The notes beneath the pieces are model-generated. The model saw nothing but the letters and a program-made list of their open reading frames with translations. It ran no database searches and was not told the DNA's origin. From Epiperipatus broadwayi (taxonomy: Eukaryota > Onychophora > Udeonychophora > Euonychophora > Peripatidae), in the NCBI GenBank assembly GCA_028023455.1, contig JAQFVV010012394.1, positions 21,344,900 to 21,408,899 of the forward strand: a DNA stretch of 64,000 nt, read 5' to 3'. A program made the position numbers and the translations under genes. Positions 35,628-47,760 of the stretch are shown here, one piece after another; the stretch's first letter is position 1, and every line of letters starts with the position of its first letter.

Positions 35628-37456
35628 AAGAGTGTGTGATGTGATGTGTTGTATTTTGGCTTCTCCTTAAACGAAGTCAAGAATATCTCAGCAATTATGC
35701 CCAGATAAACCTGTTAGCCACTTTATTTTCCATTCCCCACTCTAAGTCTTCCCATAATCTGCCCTATCCTATTTCCACAACATGATCTTTGTCAACTCTA
35801 TCTCCTTTATATCTAAATCCCCCTTATCTTTTTGCAAACCCAGCATAAAAACCAATAACTCACTTTCTGTATAATCACTTTGTTCATATCTATTCTCCCA
35901 TAACTTCATTATCTGTACCCTTCCTTCTTTCAAGCATTTACATTCAATCAACAGATGCCTAATATTTTCTATACCTTCCTTACACAATTTGCACACTAAA
36001 TCCCATAGTTTTCCATTTACATGTATATTCTCTTGTTGCCAAGGAACCCATTTGAGCCTTAAACAATAAACTACTTTCCTTACTATTACCATAAATTAAC
36101 TTGCATCCAATGTTTCATTTACTTCTATATATATTTAAACTCTTCTTAACCTCCATACTAGTTCTCCATCTCTCCAGCTCCCTATTTTTTATTAATGCTT
36201 CTATTCTTTTACCCGATTCCTTATCACTATAACACTCAACAATCCTCCTAATGCAATCATCCCACCTTTTATACAAGTATACTGATATAAATTCTTTATC
36301 CAAATTGTTTGCATACCGCATTACCTTTCTCACCCATCTTGTTACCTGCCCTTTACACATACCCCAATTATACACTATTTTGGCTATTCTTTTACTATCC
36401 ATAAACTGCAACCTACCAAACATTTTCATTTTACTTTTTGCATCTCTCATATAAAAACTTGACCATCACATTTCTCCTTGAATTGCCTTCTTTGCTGTCC
36501 ACATCTCTGCATCTAATGCATGTCTTCCTACTTCCCTTTGTACTTTCTCTAAATAATCTAAAACCCTTTTACTCACACATAATGCATCATTACCATATGT
36601 TAACCCTTCTACTGCAACTCCCTTCTGTACAATTCTAGCTACATCATATTTATTATATGAAAATACTGTTAGTTTCTTTACCAAACCCTTTATTTTCTTT
36701 GCTTCATTTACCAACTTTTTCTTCTATTCATCCAAGCAATTTTCCTGTTTACACAAGATGATTCCCAAATACCTATATCTATCCACCACACTTAACTTTA
36801 TATTCCCCATTAGAATTCTCCATCTTTTCTTTCCCCAGTATTAACCATCATTATATTTGATTTTTCTTCACTAAATTTAATCCTCATCTCTTTACCCACC
36901 CTTGCACATGTCCTCAACATAATTTCCATGTCTTCTCTTCTTTCTGCACACAAAAAGATATCCGCAAAAAAAGACCCGACAAAATATATACTCCCTTGCC
37001 AACTATTAACAGTATCTCTATCCCTCTTCCTAGTCTTTCTATTGCTTTCTCCATTTCACTCAAATACAACAAAAATAAAATAGGTGACATAGGGCATCCT
37101 TACCTTCATCCCACCCCACTTTTAACTTTAACTGATTCTATATCCCCTAATTGGTAAGTATAATAATTATTTTCATATAATAGGTGACATAGGGCATTCT
37201 TACCTTAATCCCACCCCACTTTTAACTTTAACTGATTCTATATCCCCTAATTGGTAAGTATAATAATTATTTTCATATAATTTCTTAATAATATTTATTA
37301 AAGCTTCATCCATTCCCAAATTTGCTAACCTTACCCATAATCTATTTCTATTTACTCTATCATATGCTTTCTCTATATCAATAAAACTCATATATAACAA
37401 TCTACCTGAATTCCTACTCATCTCCATAAGTTGTGTAACTACAAACAAACTATCTC
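35628..37456 (-). pseudogene. CR1-like LINE, RT second half to 3' end
   Basis: The 3' half of the minus-strand LINE. From upstream to downstream: RT fragment MFVVTQLMEMSRNSG...FIDIEKAYDRVNR (37200-37448), an internal 100-bp duplication (37081-37280), a catalytic block near 36970-36990 that reads FFADIFLCAE (one aspartate of FADD gone), the post-RT region in two frames (36466-36714 and 36115-36450), and the C-terminal knuckle CKLCKEGIENIRHLLIEC (within 35769-36092). The 3' end reads CACATCACATCACA on the minus strand at about 35628-35645, as in the plus-strand copy. Each of these pieces aligns with 12400-14140. Confidence 0.88.
37081..37280. repeat. 100-bp tandem duplication inside the LINE RT region
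   Basis: The segment beginning TAGGTGACATAGGGCATCC (37081) is repeated beginning at 37181 with only a few differences. Unit length is 100 bp, so it also shifts the reading frame. The plus-strand copy at 12600-12680 has a single unit. Confidence 0.93.
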
Positions 37457-38347
37457 CTATACCCTATCTGACCTAAAACCTCTTTGCATTTCCCCCACTA
37501 CATTATTATCTTCCATCCATTTTACAACTGTTCCAGCTACCATATATGAGAAAACTTTATATAAAACTGATGTTACCACTAGCGGTCTATAATTATTTAA
37601 CTTTCTATGATCCTTACCCTTTCCTTTAAATAATAATCTTATTCTTGTCTTACTCCAACTACCTGGAAAAAAACTCTTCTGTGCCATCTTATTAAAACAT
37701 GATAATAACTTTGTTCTTGCTCTATGCCCTAAATTCATTACCATCTCTGCTGTCCATCCATCTAAACCTCTCACTTTTCCACTTTTCAATCTCTTCCCTC
37801 CCTCATTCAGTTCATTTTTTGTGAACCTAATATTCCCATTACTAAATGCTTTCATGTTTTCTATCACTAAGTCCTTCACATCTAACATCTTTTCTATATC
37901 CATTATATATCTATTTAAGATTCTCTCTAATTCTTCTCTGGAGCTACACTTTATTCCCTCATCATCTACTAATACTATCTCTCTTTCCCCTACATTTCTT
38001 CTTTTAATGTAATTCCAAATTTTTTTACTCCCATCTCTTCCACTTTTATTAATATCCTCCAACAATTTACTATTCAACTTCATCATCTCTATATAATTAT
38101 CCATTTTAGCCAACTTCTTCTTTTCTAAGTACTTTCCCCATTTAGCATTAATCTCGTTTTCACTTTCTTTGTTCTTAATAGCACACTTATATTCTCTGCA
38201 TGCTTCTTTCCTCTCTTTTACCCTTTTACTAACTCTCATTCTTTTATTACTTTTATTCTTCTGCATATTCTCAACTAAAATCCTATTTGTCACTTTTTTT
38301 ATTTCACCACACCAGTCCTTATAGTCACCCCCAACCAACTGTTCCAT
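37457..38347 (-). pseudogene. CR1-like LINE, linker and start of reverse transcriptase
   Basis: A 296-codon open frame. The first half is a Lys/Glu-rich linker between endonuclease and RT (KRVKERKEACREYKCA, KKIWNYIKRRNVGER). The second half enters the RT: GLDGWTAEMVMNLG, FFPGSWSKTRIRLLFKGKGK, LNNYRPLVVTSVLYKVFSYM, MQRGFRSDR. From about residue 167 it is colinear with 12006-12420. It joins the preceding endonuclease frame by a frameshift (the frames overlap at 38299-38347) and is cut from the following RT frame at 37449-37457. Confidence 0.88.
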
Positions 38348-39290
38348 GGTTTCTTCAACTTGTATTTTCCATCCACATCTTTCATTATTGTTTCTACTTT
38401 TATTCTATTCTCCATCACATTACTAACCATTTCTATTACAATAAAGTTATGATCACTATTACATACTCTCTCTTCATTATCAAACATCATAATTTTCCGT
38501 ATTTTATTCATTCCCTCTTTCTCTACCAATACATAATATATTGTGTGAAATATATTATTCCTAGACCATGTGTATTGTCCCTCATAAATATTTGATAAAT
38601 TCCCAATGCTCAAATCTACTCTTTGACAAAATTCCTTCAAAAATTGACCATTCTTATTATCTACATCATCAATTTCTTCAATATGTCCATTCATATCCCC
38701 TATAACCATTATTCTCTTCCCCTTTTCTTTAAAACTCTGTATATCCTTAACTAGGCATTCATATATACTACTTTTCCACTCCATTACAATTTGACGATCT
38801 CCAGTGGCTATATACACTACAGACATCATCCATTCTTGTCTACCCAATCTTATTTCAAACCACAAATGCTCTTGACATTTAACAGTATTTAAATATTTTT
38901 TCGATATAACACCTATACCACCACCCCTTTTTTCTTTTTCTTTTTGATTTATACCCTGCCATACCACACCTTCCAAAATAGGTTCTTCTTCTCTTAGATG
39001 AGTTTCCACTACTGCTAATACCTCAAGCTCTTCATTTTCAATTGCTTTATTTAACTCCAGACACTTTTCTGGTCTCCTACCACCTTGCCTAACAATTTCT
39101 TCTTTCCTAACTATTCTTTTATAAATTCTTTTGATTCTTTCTTCTCCATTATGTTTACAAAAAACTTTCTTACCATTAATCTTACAGACCCTCTCCACAT
39201 CTACACATATCTAAATCAACCATCTTTTGCTTATTTCTTATATCCCATCCATTCTTCTTCTTTTTGATAATATTACAATTTAAAAGCCCA
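38299..39290 (-). pseudogene. CR1-like LINE, AP-type endonuclease
   Basis: Open frame 38299-39198 (299 codons), with further endonuclease-like sequence (LNCNI) in another frame up to about 39290. Motifs of the apurinic/apyrimidinic endonuclease that nicks the target for target-primed reverse transcription are visible: VVETHLR (catalytic Glu), RGGGIGVI, VVYIATG, VIGDMNGH (Asp and Asn of the active site) and SDHNFIVIEM (the terminal SDH). Order and spacing suit a full domain of about 230 residues. The N-terminal block is separated by stops and frameshifts, so no intact enzyme is encoded. Confidence 0.87.
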
Positions 39291-39297
39291 CCCCACT

Positions 39298-39699
39298 TTA
39301 AAAGTTTCCTGAATTATATTCTTTAAATATCAGACTCCCTAAAACTTCACTTCCTTGTTTTCCTAAGTGCAATCCATCTTTATTATATAACTCCATCTTT
39401 CCAATAAACCAATCCCATACATCCACAAACACAACATTATTTCTCTCACCCAATTTTTTCAATCTCTCATTTATAGAACATGCCCTATCTAACAAATGCC
39501 TCTTGTCAAATCTTGATAATACTCCAACTACCCCTACTCTTCCTTTAATCTCCCTCAAATTCCTAATAAATTCTACATACTCATCCATTACTCTCTCTGA
39601 TGGCTCTAACAAATTATTAGTCCCTACCATAACATATACATCTCTACTACCTTGCTTTCTTACTTTATCTGTCACATCTCTAATTTTAGCTCCAGGCAA
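39298..39699 (-). pseudogene. CR1-like LINE ORF1, second part of SGNH esterase
   Basis: 134 codons continuing the esterase that starts in the upstream frame. VYVMVGTNNLL holds the block III Asn (GTNN), and DGLHLGKQG holds the Asp-x-x-His of block V. Together with GDSQIR in the upstream frame (block I, catalytic Ser) these are the three diagnostic blocks of an SGNH/GDSL hydrolase. Esterase domains of this kind are known in ORF1 of CR1-superfamily LINEs. The frame opens without an ATG (at TTG), because a one-base indel near 39705 separates it from the first part. Confidence 0.85.
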
Positions 39700-40440
39700 A
39701 CATACTCTTACATACCTGCTTCTATTTCCCTTGCAATTATATCCACACCTTCTCTTATTTGTGAATCTCCTATCAATACTATCTCATAGTCTACTTTCTC
39801 TACTCCATCTGCAACCTTTTCTACCATCTTATGGACCTCCTTATCCATTTCTTCCTTATCATTTCTACTCAATAATTCTTTTATCTTCTCACACTTTGTC
39901 TTTAACAATTTTAATTTTACTTCTACATCCTTCACTTCTTCCTCTATCTTACTTATTCTCTGGCTAACCATCTCCATTGCATTACTACTTTCTCCACCCA
40001 TATTTCCTGACACTCCACTAAAACCATACTCTGTCCTATCTTCCTCAACTACATTTTGCTCCCTCTCCTCTGACTTTCTCTCTAGACTACCTACACTTAG
40101 AAACCACTTTCTCACCTCTTTAATCACATTTACACACTGACTACATAACCAGAAACCTGTTACATCCTTCCCATTCGTATTCAAACATTTCAAGTGATAC
40201 ACCTCAGCACACACTGTACATTTTACAAGTGCTCCCCTAATTCCTTTCTGCCGATTGTATATACATTGTGCAATACAAATGCAATCCATATTCTTATTTT
40301 TCAAGTCACCTATTCTATATTTGACTTTATAATACCTCTCCTATTTTTTTTTTACTTTTTCCCAAACCTGATCAAACTCTAACCACATATTTTCTGACAT
40401 TAGGCCTCCCAAACATTGCCTTTTTTCTCAAAAATAAATA
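39700..40440 (-). pseudogene. CR1-like LINE ORF1, PHD finger, coiled coil, start of esterase, with 5' leader
   Basis: The 198-codon frame 39708-40304 begins MKNKNMDCIC. A PHD-type zinc finger follows (residues about 7-58: CIC, QC, KCTVC, HLKC and WLCSQC supply the Cys4-His-Cys3 pattern). Residues about 105-165 form a heptad-like coiled coil (RISKIEEEVKDVEVKLKLLK, CEKIKELLSRND). The frame ends with EIVLIGDSQIREGVDI, esterase block I, before the indel. PHD plus coiled coil plus esterase is the ORF1 layout described for CR1 elements, where it is thought to bind RNA and assemble particles. Sequence to about 40440 is probably 5' leader. Confidence 0.87.
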
Positions 40441-40793
40441 TCTATTTTAAAATTTAAAAAACCTTCAGTAACAAACTTAACTAAAATAAATTAGTCTTCC
40501 ATACAACTTTTTTATAAATATTCTTATGCTAACACACATTCAACAAGAACAACTTTTTTTATATATTAAAACTTCTATACCTAAAATGGCGAATGAAACC
40601 TTTCAAACAGTTAAACACAAAAATTTTCAATCTTTCAAATAACTCACTCTCTCGATCACAATTTATACTTTCATACACAATAATTTGTCTTTATAGTGAT
40701 GCCCTCACAAGATCAATGTAGCATGTAATCAACAAAACAATCGGAAATTTTTTTTAAAAATATATAAAACTTAGCGTCTTATTCGTAGCTTTA

Positions 40794-41035
40794 CCAAACT
40801 CTCCATACAATAGTGCCACCAAGTGCTTGTCTTTATAATCAATGGATACAGGAAGATTTTGCATAAAATTCCTATCTAGTGCCTAGACAAGGATTTAATG
40901 CACAAACTTTCCTGCATCCATTGATTACAAAGGCTTGCACTTGGTGGCATTACTGCATGGAGAGTTTGGTACTCTTATTAACAGCATGGGTAAGCATATG
41001 AAATGATGATCATGTGATATGTAATTAGTTAACAC
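40794..41035. mobile_element. Family-2 hammerhead element, short inverted copy
   Basis: Left end ACCAAACTCTCCATACAATA and inverted right end GCACTGCATGGAGAGTTTGGT are about 190 bp apart, followed by the family 3' segment (TATTAACAGCATGGGTAAGC, GATGATCATGTGAT). The hammerhead part is deleted: the forward arm stops at ATCTAGTGCCTA and switches to the inverted arm. No clear target duplication. Confidence 0.75.
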
Positions 41036-41309
41036 TTATTGGATGCTATTCTCATCTATATTAAGATTCAGTAGAAAGTAAACACAAATGAGCACTACAT
41101 TAAGGAGCAATTTTTGTTGTTATTGGATGAAAGGGTTTCTTACTTTCAAATGACTCTGAAAATCAAAAACTAACTTTTTTCAAAAATCATTTAACATATT
41201 TAAAAACTTTAATTAAAGAAAAGATGAGCAATAAAATATTATATACAATTTTTCACTGAGTTTTACATCTTATATAAGTAAAATAACTTGACTACCATCA
41301 ATATTACAT

Positions 41310-41517
41310 GTATTAAACCACTGAACATCACATGACCAACATTTTTTATGGTTGCTCATAACTGTTATTAAAGCAAGCAAAACTCTCCAAACAGTAGTGC
41401 CACTCATTGATGAAGGCTACAAACCAGAAACTAGTCTGGGGTTATTGGATGAGTAGGCACTAGATTTCTGGCTTCCACCGAGTGGCACTACTGTATGGAG
41501 ATAGTTTTTCATGGTTT
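41310..41517. mobile_element. Family-2 hammerhead element with 10-bp target duplication
   Basis: About 208 bp between exact direct repeats AATATTACAT (41300-41309 and 41518-41527). It carries ACCACTGAACATCACATGAC (family end), CAAAACTCTCCAAACAGTAG, a near-intact hammerhead on the plus strand and GAGTGGCACTACTGTATGG. The hammerhead (41402-41442) keeps GAAA, the AC/GT stem III and GTC, but the first core base is T (TTGATGA) and stem II is weakened. Confidence 0.8.
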
Positions 41518-41527
41518 AATATTACAT

Positions 41528-42240
41528 CTACTGTGAATTGATTTCATGTTTCCAGTATGGTTTAGTATAGTGATAAAGAACAGCTAAATTAAAAGTTTTT
41601 AGATAAATTTTCACGAGTAAAATAAAAAATAAAACAAATTTTAAGTTGCCCATTAAATGGTAAGGATTTTTTTAAAGGCCATTATAGATAAATAGTAATC
41701 AGGGAGACAAAATGCATCAGGTTGGACAATTATCAGACAATTATGGTATGAGAATTTTCTATTTTTATTTCAATCTTTAGCTAAGAATAGATAAGTACCA
41801 ATTTTACAGCTATTGAAGATTCAGCTGAATTGGCTATTTGAAGATAAATGCTGAGACTAATTATAATTCCCATCCCAATCAACTTTCACCTAATCTGGAT
41901 TTTAACTTGGATCATAAGCATGTTGGTTTATGAGCTAACATTTCAACCATGAAATCAATAAATAAATAAATAAAAGTAAAAAATTTTTAAAAAATGCTTT
42001 GTAATTTCTATGGAATAGTTATGCCTAACGAATACTAGAGGGTTCAATAACATGACTCTTTTTGAGGTCCAGAGAAGTTAAAAAATGTTAAATACAATAC
42101 AAAAAAGTTGGGGGTCATTTGTCTTTTATTATATCTTTATTTATATGTGTTATATATATAGAATAATAACAATATAGAATAATAACAATTGACAATGATT
42201 GCAGATTGTCAAGCTAATTTCGTAACTAGTGTATATAGCA
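41528..42240. other. AT-rich DNA with no recognised gene
   Basis: No gene. The higher-complexity patch at 41810-41950 could be a worn SINE, but no tail or duplication is visible. A short duplication AATAACAATATAGAATAATA lies at 42163-42190. Confidence 0.4.
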
Positions 42241-42259
42241 TGTAATAAATCAGTAGAAC

Positions 42260-42740
42260 CTGGATCTAACGTCTGACATATATGGGTCACCAATTACTCC
42301 AGAAATATAAAGAAATCAAACGAGACCGACACGCGATAGGTATAAAAACAAAAGTCAAAAGACTCTCGAAGTCTTTTTTCCTGCTACAGTGCTGGCGTGT
42401 GCATGTTCAAGGAGATAATATCCCAGGTACTTGGCGCCTGAAGGTAATCCAGCCGACTAGGACTGTGAACAGATCGTACTGATCTTTTATTATTTTATAA
42501 CGCCCAACTGGGTTTTTCGTGATTAAGTAATTTATGCCTGTCGCAGGTAGAGTGAACTTATTTATAAACTTTTAACTTTAGTGCGGGGAGCATTAGGATA
42601 TTAAGATCCCCAACTGCCCTCCATATTATATATATATGTGTTAGCTATTTATGTATATTAACCTATTTATTGTATATTAAATTATTATATTCAATACCTT
42701 GTCTGTTTACTAAACTAAATTTATCATTGCTGATCCGTAG
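42260..42740 (+). other. GC-richer segment upstream of a LINE remnant
   Basis: A higher-GC patch (ACGCGATAGGTATAAAAACA, CCTGCTACAGTGCTGGCGTG, TTGGCGCCTGAAGGTAATCC) just before the LINE C-terminal remnant. It may be a 5' leader joined by deletion to the 3' part of the same LINE, but I cannot confirm this. Open frame 42282-42482 has no recognisable domain. Confidence 0.35.
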
Positions 42741-43440
42741 GCAAAAGCCGGGACACAGCAATATGAATTTAAAAAGAATGGGGAAGTATGGAGGTGTTTA
42801 TTATATCTACAAAAATGAAGTAAGTATATCTGCATTGATGGTGAATTGCAGTCAATAAATGAGGCTAATCTAGAAGGAATAGAGTGGCCATTTTCTATAA
42901 ATGAGGAATTTAAATTTAAAATATTTGGAAAGTTTTTAACATATAGATGGAAATAGATTATTAAATAATCACAATGTATGGAAAGGACAAGAAAAACGAT
43001 TTTACAACATGATAATTTATGTTTTGTATAAGAAAACGATAGACAATGTAATACAATTGTATAATTATGAAAAAAGGGAAATGAGTATAAGTAGGTTGAT
43101 TAGAGAAAACAGAATTAGGGTTATGGGTTTTTATAAATATAAAAATTATATCACAACACTAAAAAGAGTTTATTCTTATTTGGTGCAACGCCAATAGATT
43201 TATTTGTATACTAGTGAATAAAAAGCAAAATAATGTTTTGGATAGTAGATTTCGCTTATGTGGAGGTGGAGTGAGCGTTAAATAACTATTATTGGAGTGC
43301 ACAACGTTGAAAGAAGGTCAGAATATATTGTATAAATTGTGAAAAAAATTTCTTTGCACTAAAATTAGGAAATATAAAAACAGGATAATGGAACTAATGA
43401 AACAGTTTTATTAAAATGGGATAAGAGAGGGGAGGTGGGT
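42741..43440 (+). pseudogene. LINE C-terminal remnant (post-RT region)
   Basis: Broken frames with MNLKRMGKYGGVYY, IDNVIQLYNYEKREMSISRL and, near 43240-43320, LDSRFRLCGGGV followed by LLLECTTLKEGQN, the C-terminal zinc-knuckle neighbourhood of CR1-like LINEs (compare KLCKEGIENIRHLLIECKCLKEGR at 35930-36000). Several stops, and the RT catalytic block is not included. It is related to the CR1-like family here but clearly not the same subfamily. Confidence 0.6.
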
Positions 43441-43449
43441 GTTGTGTCT

Positions 43450-44779
43450 AATGCATGATTTATGTGATAACACAAACTCGTAAAATGCAACTATATTTAT
43501 TTATTACTATAAATATAAGAATGCTTATTTACACTACATCTATGTTTTATACATTTGCCTCTTATTGTTGTTGGCTTGGTATAGTGTTAGTTTCCAGTCT
43601 AGACCAATAATTGAACAATAAAAGTAAGAAGATGAATTTATTGGAGTAGTAAAAAGTTTGTAGGGAAGGAATATAAAATACGACCATGGGGCTTTATATA
43701 TAGCATAGAAACTTTGACTATTTTAAAACGATACAATTTTATATGCCCCCCCCCTCAACTAATAAGTAATCGATTATTTAATGCATATTTTTTCACAGCG
43801 TCAGAATCTTTATCATATATATATAATTTGATTCACATAACTTTTATGTGTACTTTAGTTTGGAAGTGGAAAGGAGATATATATAATAGATGACTTTCTA
43901 GTCAATTATTTAATCAATATCATTTGATGATTTAATTTTTAATGTCACCAAAGTTTGCGTTGTTATTGTGGTCTGCACTTTATGAAAGAAATAATTTTAT
44001 GCTTTTGTATTTTTTCTCAAAGATCTTCTACCAAATATTGAATTCCATCGCAAATAGAAGAATTTTTATATTAATCAATTTTGATTGATTTTTTTTCTTT
44101 GTTGGTGTAAATTAAAAATAAACTTTGTGGAAGAAGTTTCTGTTATCAAGAATGGAAAAATAATTAAGTGCAAATGTAGTTATAAAATTATTGGAAATAT
44201 AATTGACAGATGAAAGTTATGGAATTAAAAAAAGTTTATATAATAGTAATCATTTTATATTTAACAAACCCTTTGTGTGACAAACGCTAAAAATATCCTA
44301 GTATTCTGTCAATTGTTACAATTCGTCTAAAAAATAAAAATCAGAATGCAACCACAATTTGTAAATTCAGTCTTATCTAGATCAAAATGAGGTTAAAGGA
44401 ACCCTGATCTTTATTCTTTCCTTTTTGCATATTTTTCATTTTTTTGTTACTGATATCTTATTATATATATATACAAATATTGTTGTACAATTGAAACATA
44501 AGTAATTACCTCCCAATGAATTATGTAACATCAAATGACAGAGAGAATGATGTCTTACCATTGCATGAGGATGTATAGATTGTACTGGTCACAACGGCAC
44601 TTCACTTCTGGGGTGTCAAGACACCAAGATATTTAATAAAATTTATATGTAAATAAAATGTTTTACATTTTCAGATCATTTCATCAGTAGAAATACATTC
44701 TGAGTGTAAATATTTTTTGTTTAAATATAAGAGGATTATTTCTTTACCTAAACTTATTTGTGACAATTTAAGTCATCTA
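43450..44779. other. AT-rich DNA with no recognised gene
   Basis: No gene. A block at 44575-44720 contains ATTTCATCAGTAGAAATAC next to a small inverted repeat (AAATGTTTTACATTT); see rejected items. Confidence 0.4.
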
Positions 44780-44905
44780 AATTTTGTTGATGGTAGTGTT
44801 GTTTTTGAAAATAATGCTTCAGAACATCAGAAATGTTATAAGAACTATGTGATAAAAGCAAAAATATAGAATTAGAGCTAAATTTGGTACAAGTATCAAT
44901 GATTG
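44780..44905 (+). pseudogene. RTE-type LINE fragment at the catalytic block
   Basis: Translation FVDGSVVFENNASEHQKC lines up with FVDDIVVFENN of the copy at 49380 and with 3940-4000. The second catalytic Asp position and the surroundings have decayed. About 125 bp is recognisable. Confidence 0.6.
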
Positions 44906-45800
44906 TACCCATCGCTTGATGGCGCTGGCAGTACTCAATCTAAGTATGAAAATTTTTAATTCTTCTTTTAAATAAATACTGGTTAAATCCCTAATTGTCA
45001 AACTGTATAATAAAGTGTAATATATATAAATATAACTTAGTTATTAATAGATGTTAAAAAAATGAAATACCATAATAAAGTAGTGTATTTTATTATTGAA
45101 TGAAAACAAGAGATGCTATTTTTGTTAGCAATTTTTTAAAAAGATACTGCATGCATTTCATTAATACAGCATTATTGTAACAGCTATGCAACATATAACT
45201 GCTCTATTGGGAAAGTGCCTACAAAATTATTTATCTATACTAGTGAAAGAATCCAATTGGTTGATTCCCCCCCTTATTATAATTTCTTATTAAACAGAAG
45301 AAACTGCAAAGCATGGTGTAATGGCTTCTAAAAATTTATTGAATAAACATTGTAAGTGTGAAAATTTCTTCCCTTAAATAAATGTAAAATTCCTAGATAC
45401 TTGGCTATATTGTACTTAAAATGAACTAACAAGTAAAAAAAAAATTCTATTACTGAGATTCTGAATGAGACAAAGTAAAAAAACTAGATGGTTAGAGCGA
45501 TCTAATTAAAATTGTTTGCTATTATCATATTGTGTTACCAAAGTCAGGAGTGTTAATATGTAAATCAAAAGGTAAAAATGTAAATATTTATACTTTTTTA
45601 ATATTCTATTGCGTCTTTTGGTAAACAAAATTATATAGAATTCATTGCTTTAATTAACTAATGTTATTTCATGGGGGTAGGGGTCTTTTTCACATGAAAA
45701 ACATTTAGATATTTAAAAAAAAAAAAATTTTATTTGCAAGATATAAATACATTAAAATTGCACAAATTGATATTTCTAATATATAAATAATTGTTCATTG
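44906..45800. other. AT-rich DNA with no recognised gene
   Basis: No coding signal or repeat boundaries. Confidence 0.4.
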
Positions 45801-45920
45801 TCAAGCGTTGGTGGTCGAGTGGTCAGCACAGCTGTCTTAGAAGCAGTTGTCCTGGGTTAGTGGTTCGCTTCCTGGCCAATTATATGACACATGAAAAATA
45901 ATAATAATAATAATAATAAT
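45801..45920 (+). mobile_element. tRNA-derived SINE with AAT-repeat tail
   Basis: GTCAAGCGTTGGTGGTCGAG, GTGGTCAGCACAGCTGTC, TAGAAGCAGTTGTCC and B-box GTGGTTCGCTTCC, then CAATTATATGACACATG. The poly-A tail has been converted into an AATAATAAT microsatellite. Confidence 0.86.
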
Positions 45921-47580
45921 TGCACATTTATTATAAATATGATTTTGTGAAATTTTATTGAATCAATATTTGAGAAAACAAAATAGAATACATATAATGC
46001 AAAAAAAAATCTATGTTTTATTGCAAATCCATTAATAACATTCTTCTAATATTTTTTTTTCAGTATTCTGATACATAATGCTTATATAGAGCTGATTTCA
46101 CATTAACATGACCAGAATGTTCTGGAACATTTAGGTAAACAACATAACTAAAATCTGCATTACCACATATTAGTACATATATGATTATATTACTTCACAT
46201 ATCATATTCATTGTGGGGCTTATAATGTAAAGAGGCAAAAAAAGGAAATGTATCTTCATTTAGCATGTAATAAAATGTTTTAATTTTCACAAAAGACATT
46301 GATCAAGTGGACCCAGGGTCTTGATAAATGCAAGATCATGTGTCATTGCAATTCACTCAGATCGGCTTTGTTCTTGAGACTAGGGGCACTGAAATTACCT
46401 TGCACAAAGGCACCTCACATCCAAATGGCAGGCCTGGTACCACTCTCTCTTTAACTCCTGTTGTTATATAAGCTTGGTTGTTGATATAGTTTTAAAAATG
46501 TAGAATGAATTTTGTCTGCTGCTTTGATTTATGTATAGACTATTATACAGACAAACATATGATGAAATCTTAACACAACACAACTCAAGCAGTATAATAT
46601 GTTACTCAAAAGTCTGCCATGTTTTGTTGATACTATTCTTGATCAAGAATTAAAGAGAACATAAGTATGCATTAAATCATTCTTAGTTATTTCTTTTGAG
46701 TGTGTTGTACTTTTTATTACTAAATATATTAGAGCTGTGGACAAGTTAATGATAAAAGTAATCACATTTTAAATAATTGCTTGAGGTTAATGGTGGACTT
46801 ATAAAATACGATCCATCATGGTGATGAAATTATGGGTAGTTTTGAAAAATGTATAGTATTTCTTCTGGATAATTATTGCACAAGACACAGATGGGTTTGA
46901 GATTTAATTTGAATAATTAATGAGAAATGTCTTAATTGGAATTAAAAATTAACTGTGATAAGCTGAAGCTTTAAACATAAAATTATAGTTATCTAATTAA
47001 ACAATAAAGCAAATGGTACTACTTTTCATGTGACAAATACAAGACTTTATTAGCATCAGTGTTACATTCTCTGACATTGTTTATTGTTAATGCATTAAAT
47101 AGACATCTTTATCACGGATGCTCCTTTTCGTTTTTTCATTATTTATCAAGGTTTCTATAATTATATTAACAAAGAGCTATGAGTATAAATATATGTATGT
47201 TGAAGCAATAACTTTTAACATCAAAACACATATTAAAATAGATTTAATTGAATCTTGATTTGAATAGAATAAACAATTTATTTCATGAAGTTGTTAGCTT
47301 ACAATGATTTTTGAAGTCAACAAATCTGATTTCCAGAAGTCTACACATCATATATATATATGTTTGTTTTTGCTCAAAATTTTAACAGGAATTAATCTGC
47401 TCATTCAGTGATCGATAACAAATCATAGGAGTGATTATATTTATATAATTGAAACAATTTAGAAAAGCCTATGAAGAAATTTTCAAGAACCAAGAGAATT
47501 TATTGCCATCAGAACATAATGACTCTGGCTGCTTCAAATCTTTGAAAGAAGATTATTATCTGTAGATATAAAAAGTTATA
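45921..47580. other. AT-rich DNA with no recognised gene
   Basis: A slightly GC-richer patch at 46310-46450 (CACTCAGATCGGCTTTG, GCACCTCACATCCAAATGGC) may be a worn repeat. Nothing else recognisable. Confidence 0.4.
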
Positions 47581-47589
47581 TTTCAAATT

Positions 47590-47760
47590 ACAAGTGTCAA
47601 CTCACCCCACCCACAACTTTGACACTAACCACTCCAGATGAATACAGTAATGATTATCATTAATCATTAATTAAACTGGAGATTATCTCTAGCCCAGATA
47701 TAAACTTTAAAGCTCAGTTAAAAATAAATATATCTAATTTTTCTAAATTAACACACACAT
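47590..47760 (+). repeat. Interspersed repeat shared with 31050-31290
   Basis: Second copy of the non-coding repeat described at 31050, in the same orientation. The shared blocks are separated by equal distances. Confidence 0.55.

Noticed and set aside
39503-39967. Plus-strand 154-residue protein rich in Leu, Ser and Pro
   Set aside because: It is the opposite-strand reading of the LINE ORF1 esterase and coiled coil.
44680-44715. Minus-strand CTGATGA next to GAAA
   Set aside because: The space between the two core parts is only about eight bases with no stem II, and stem I is absent.
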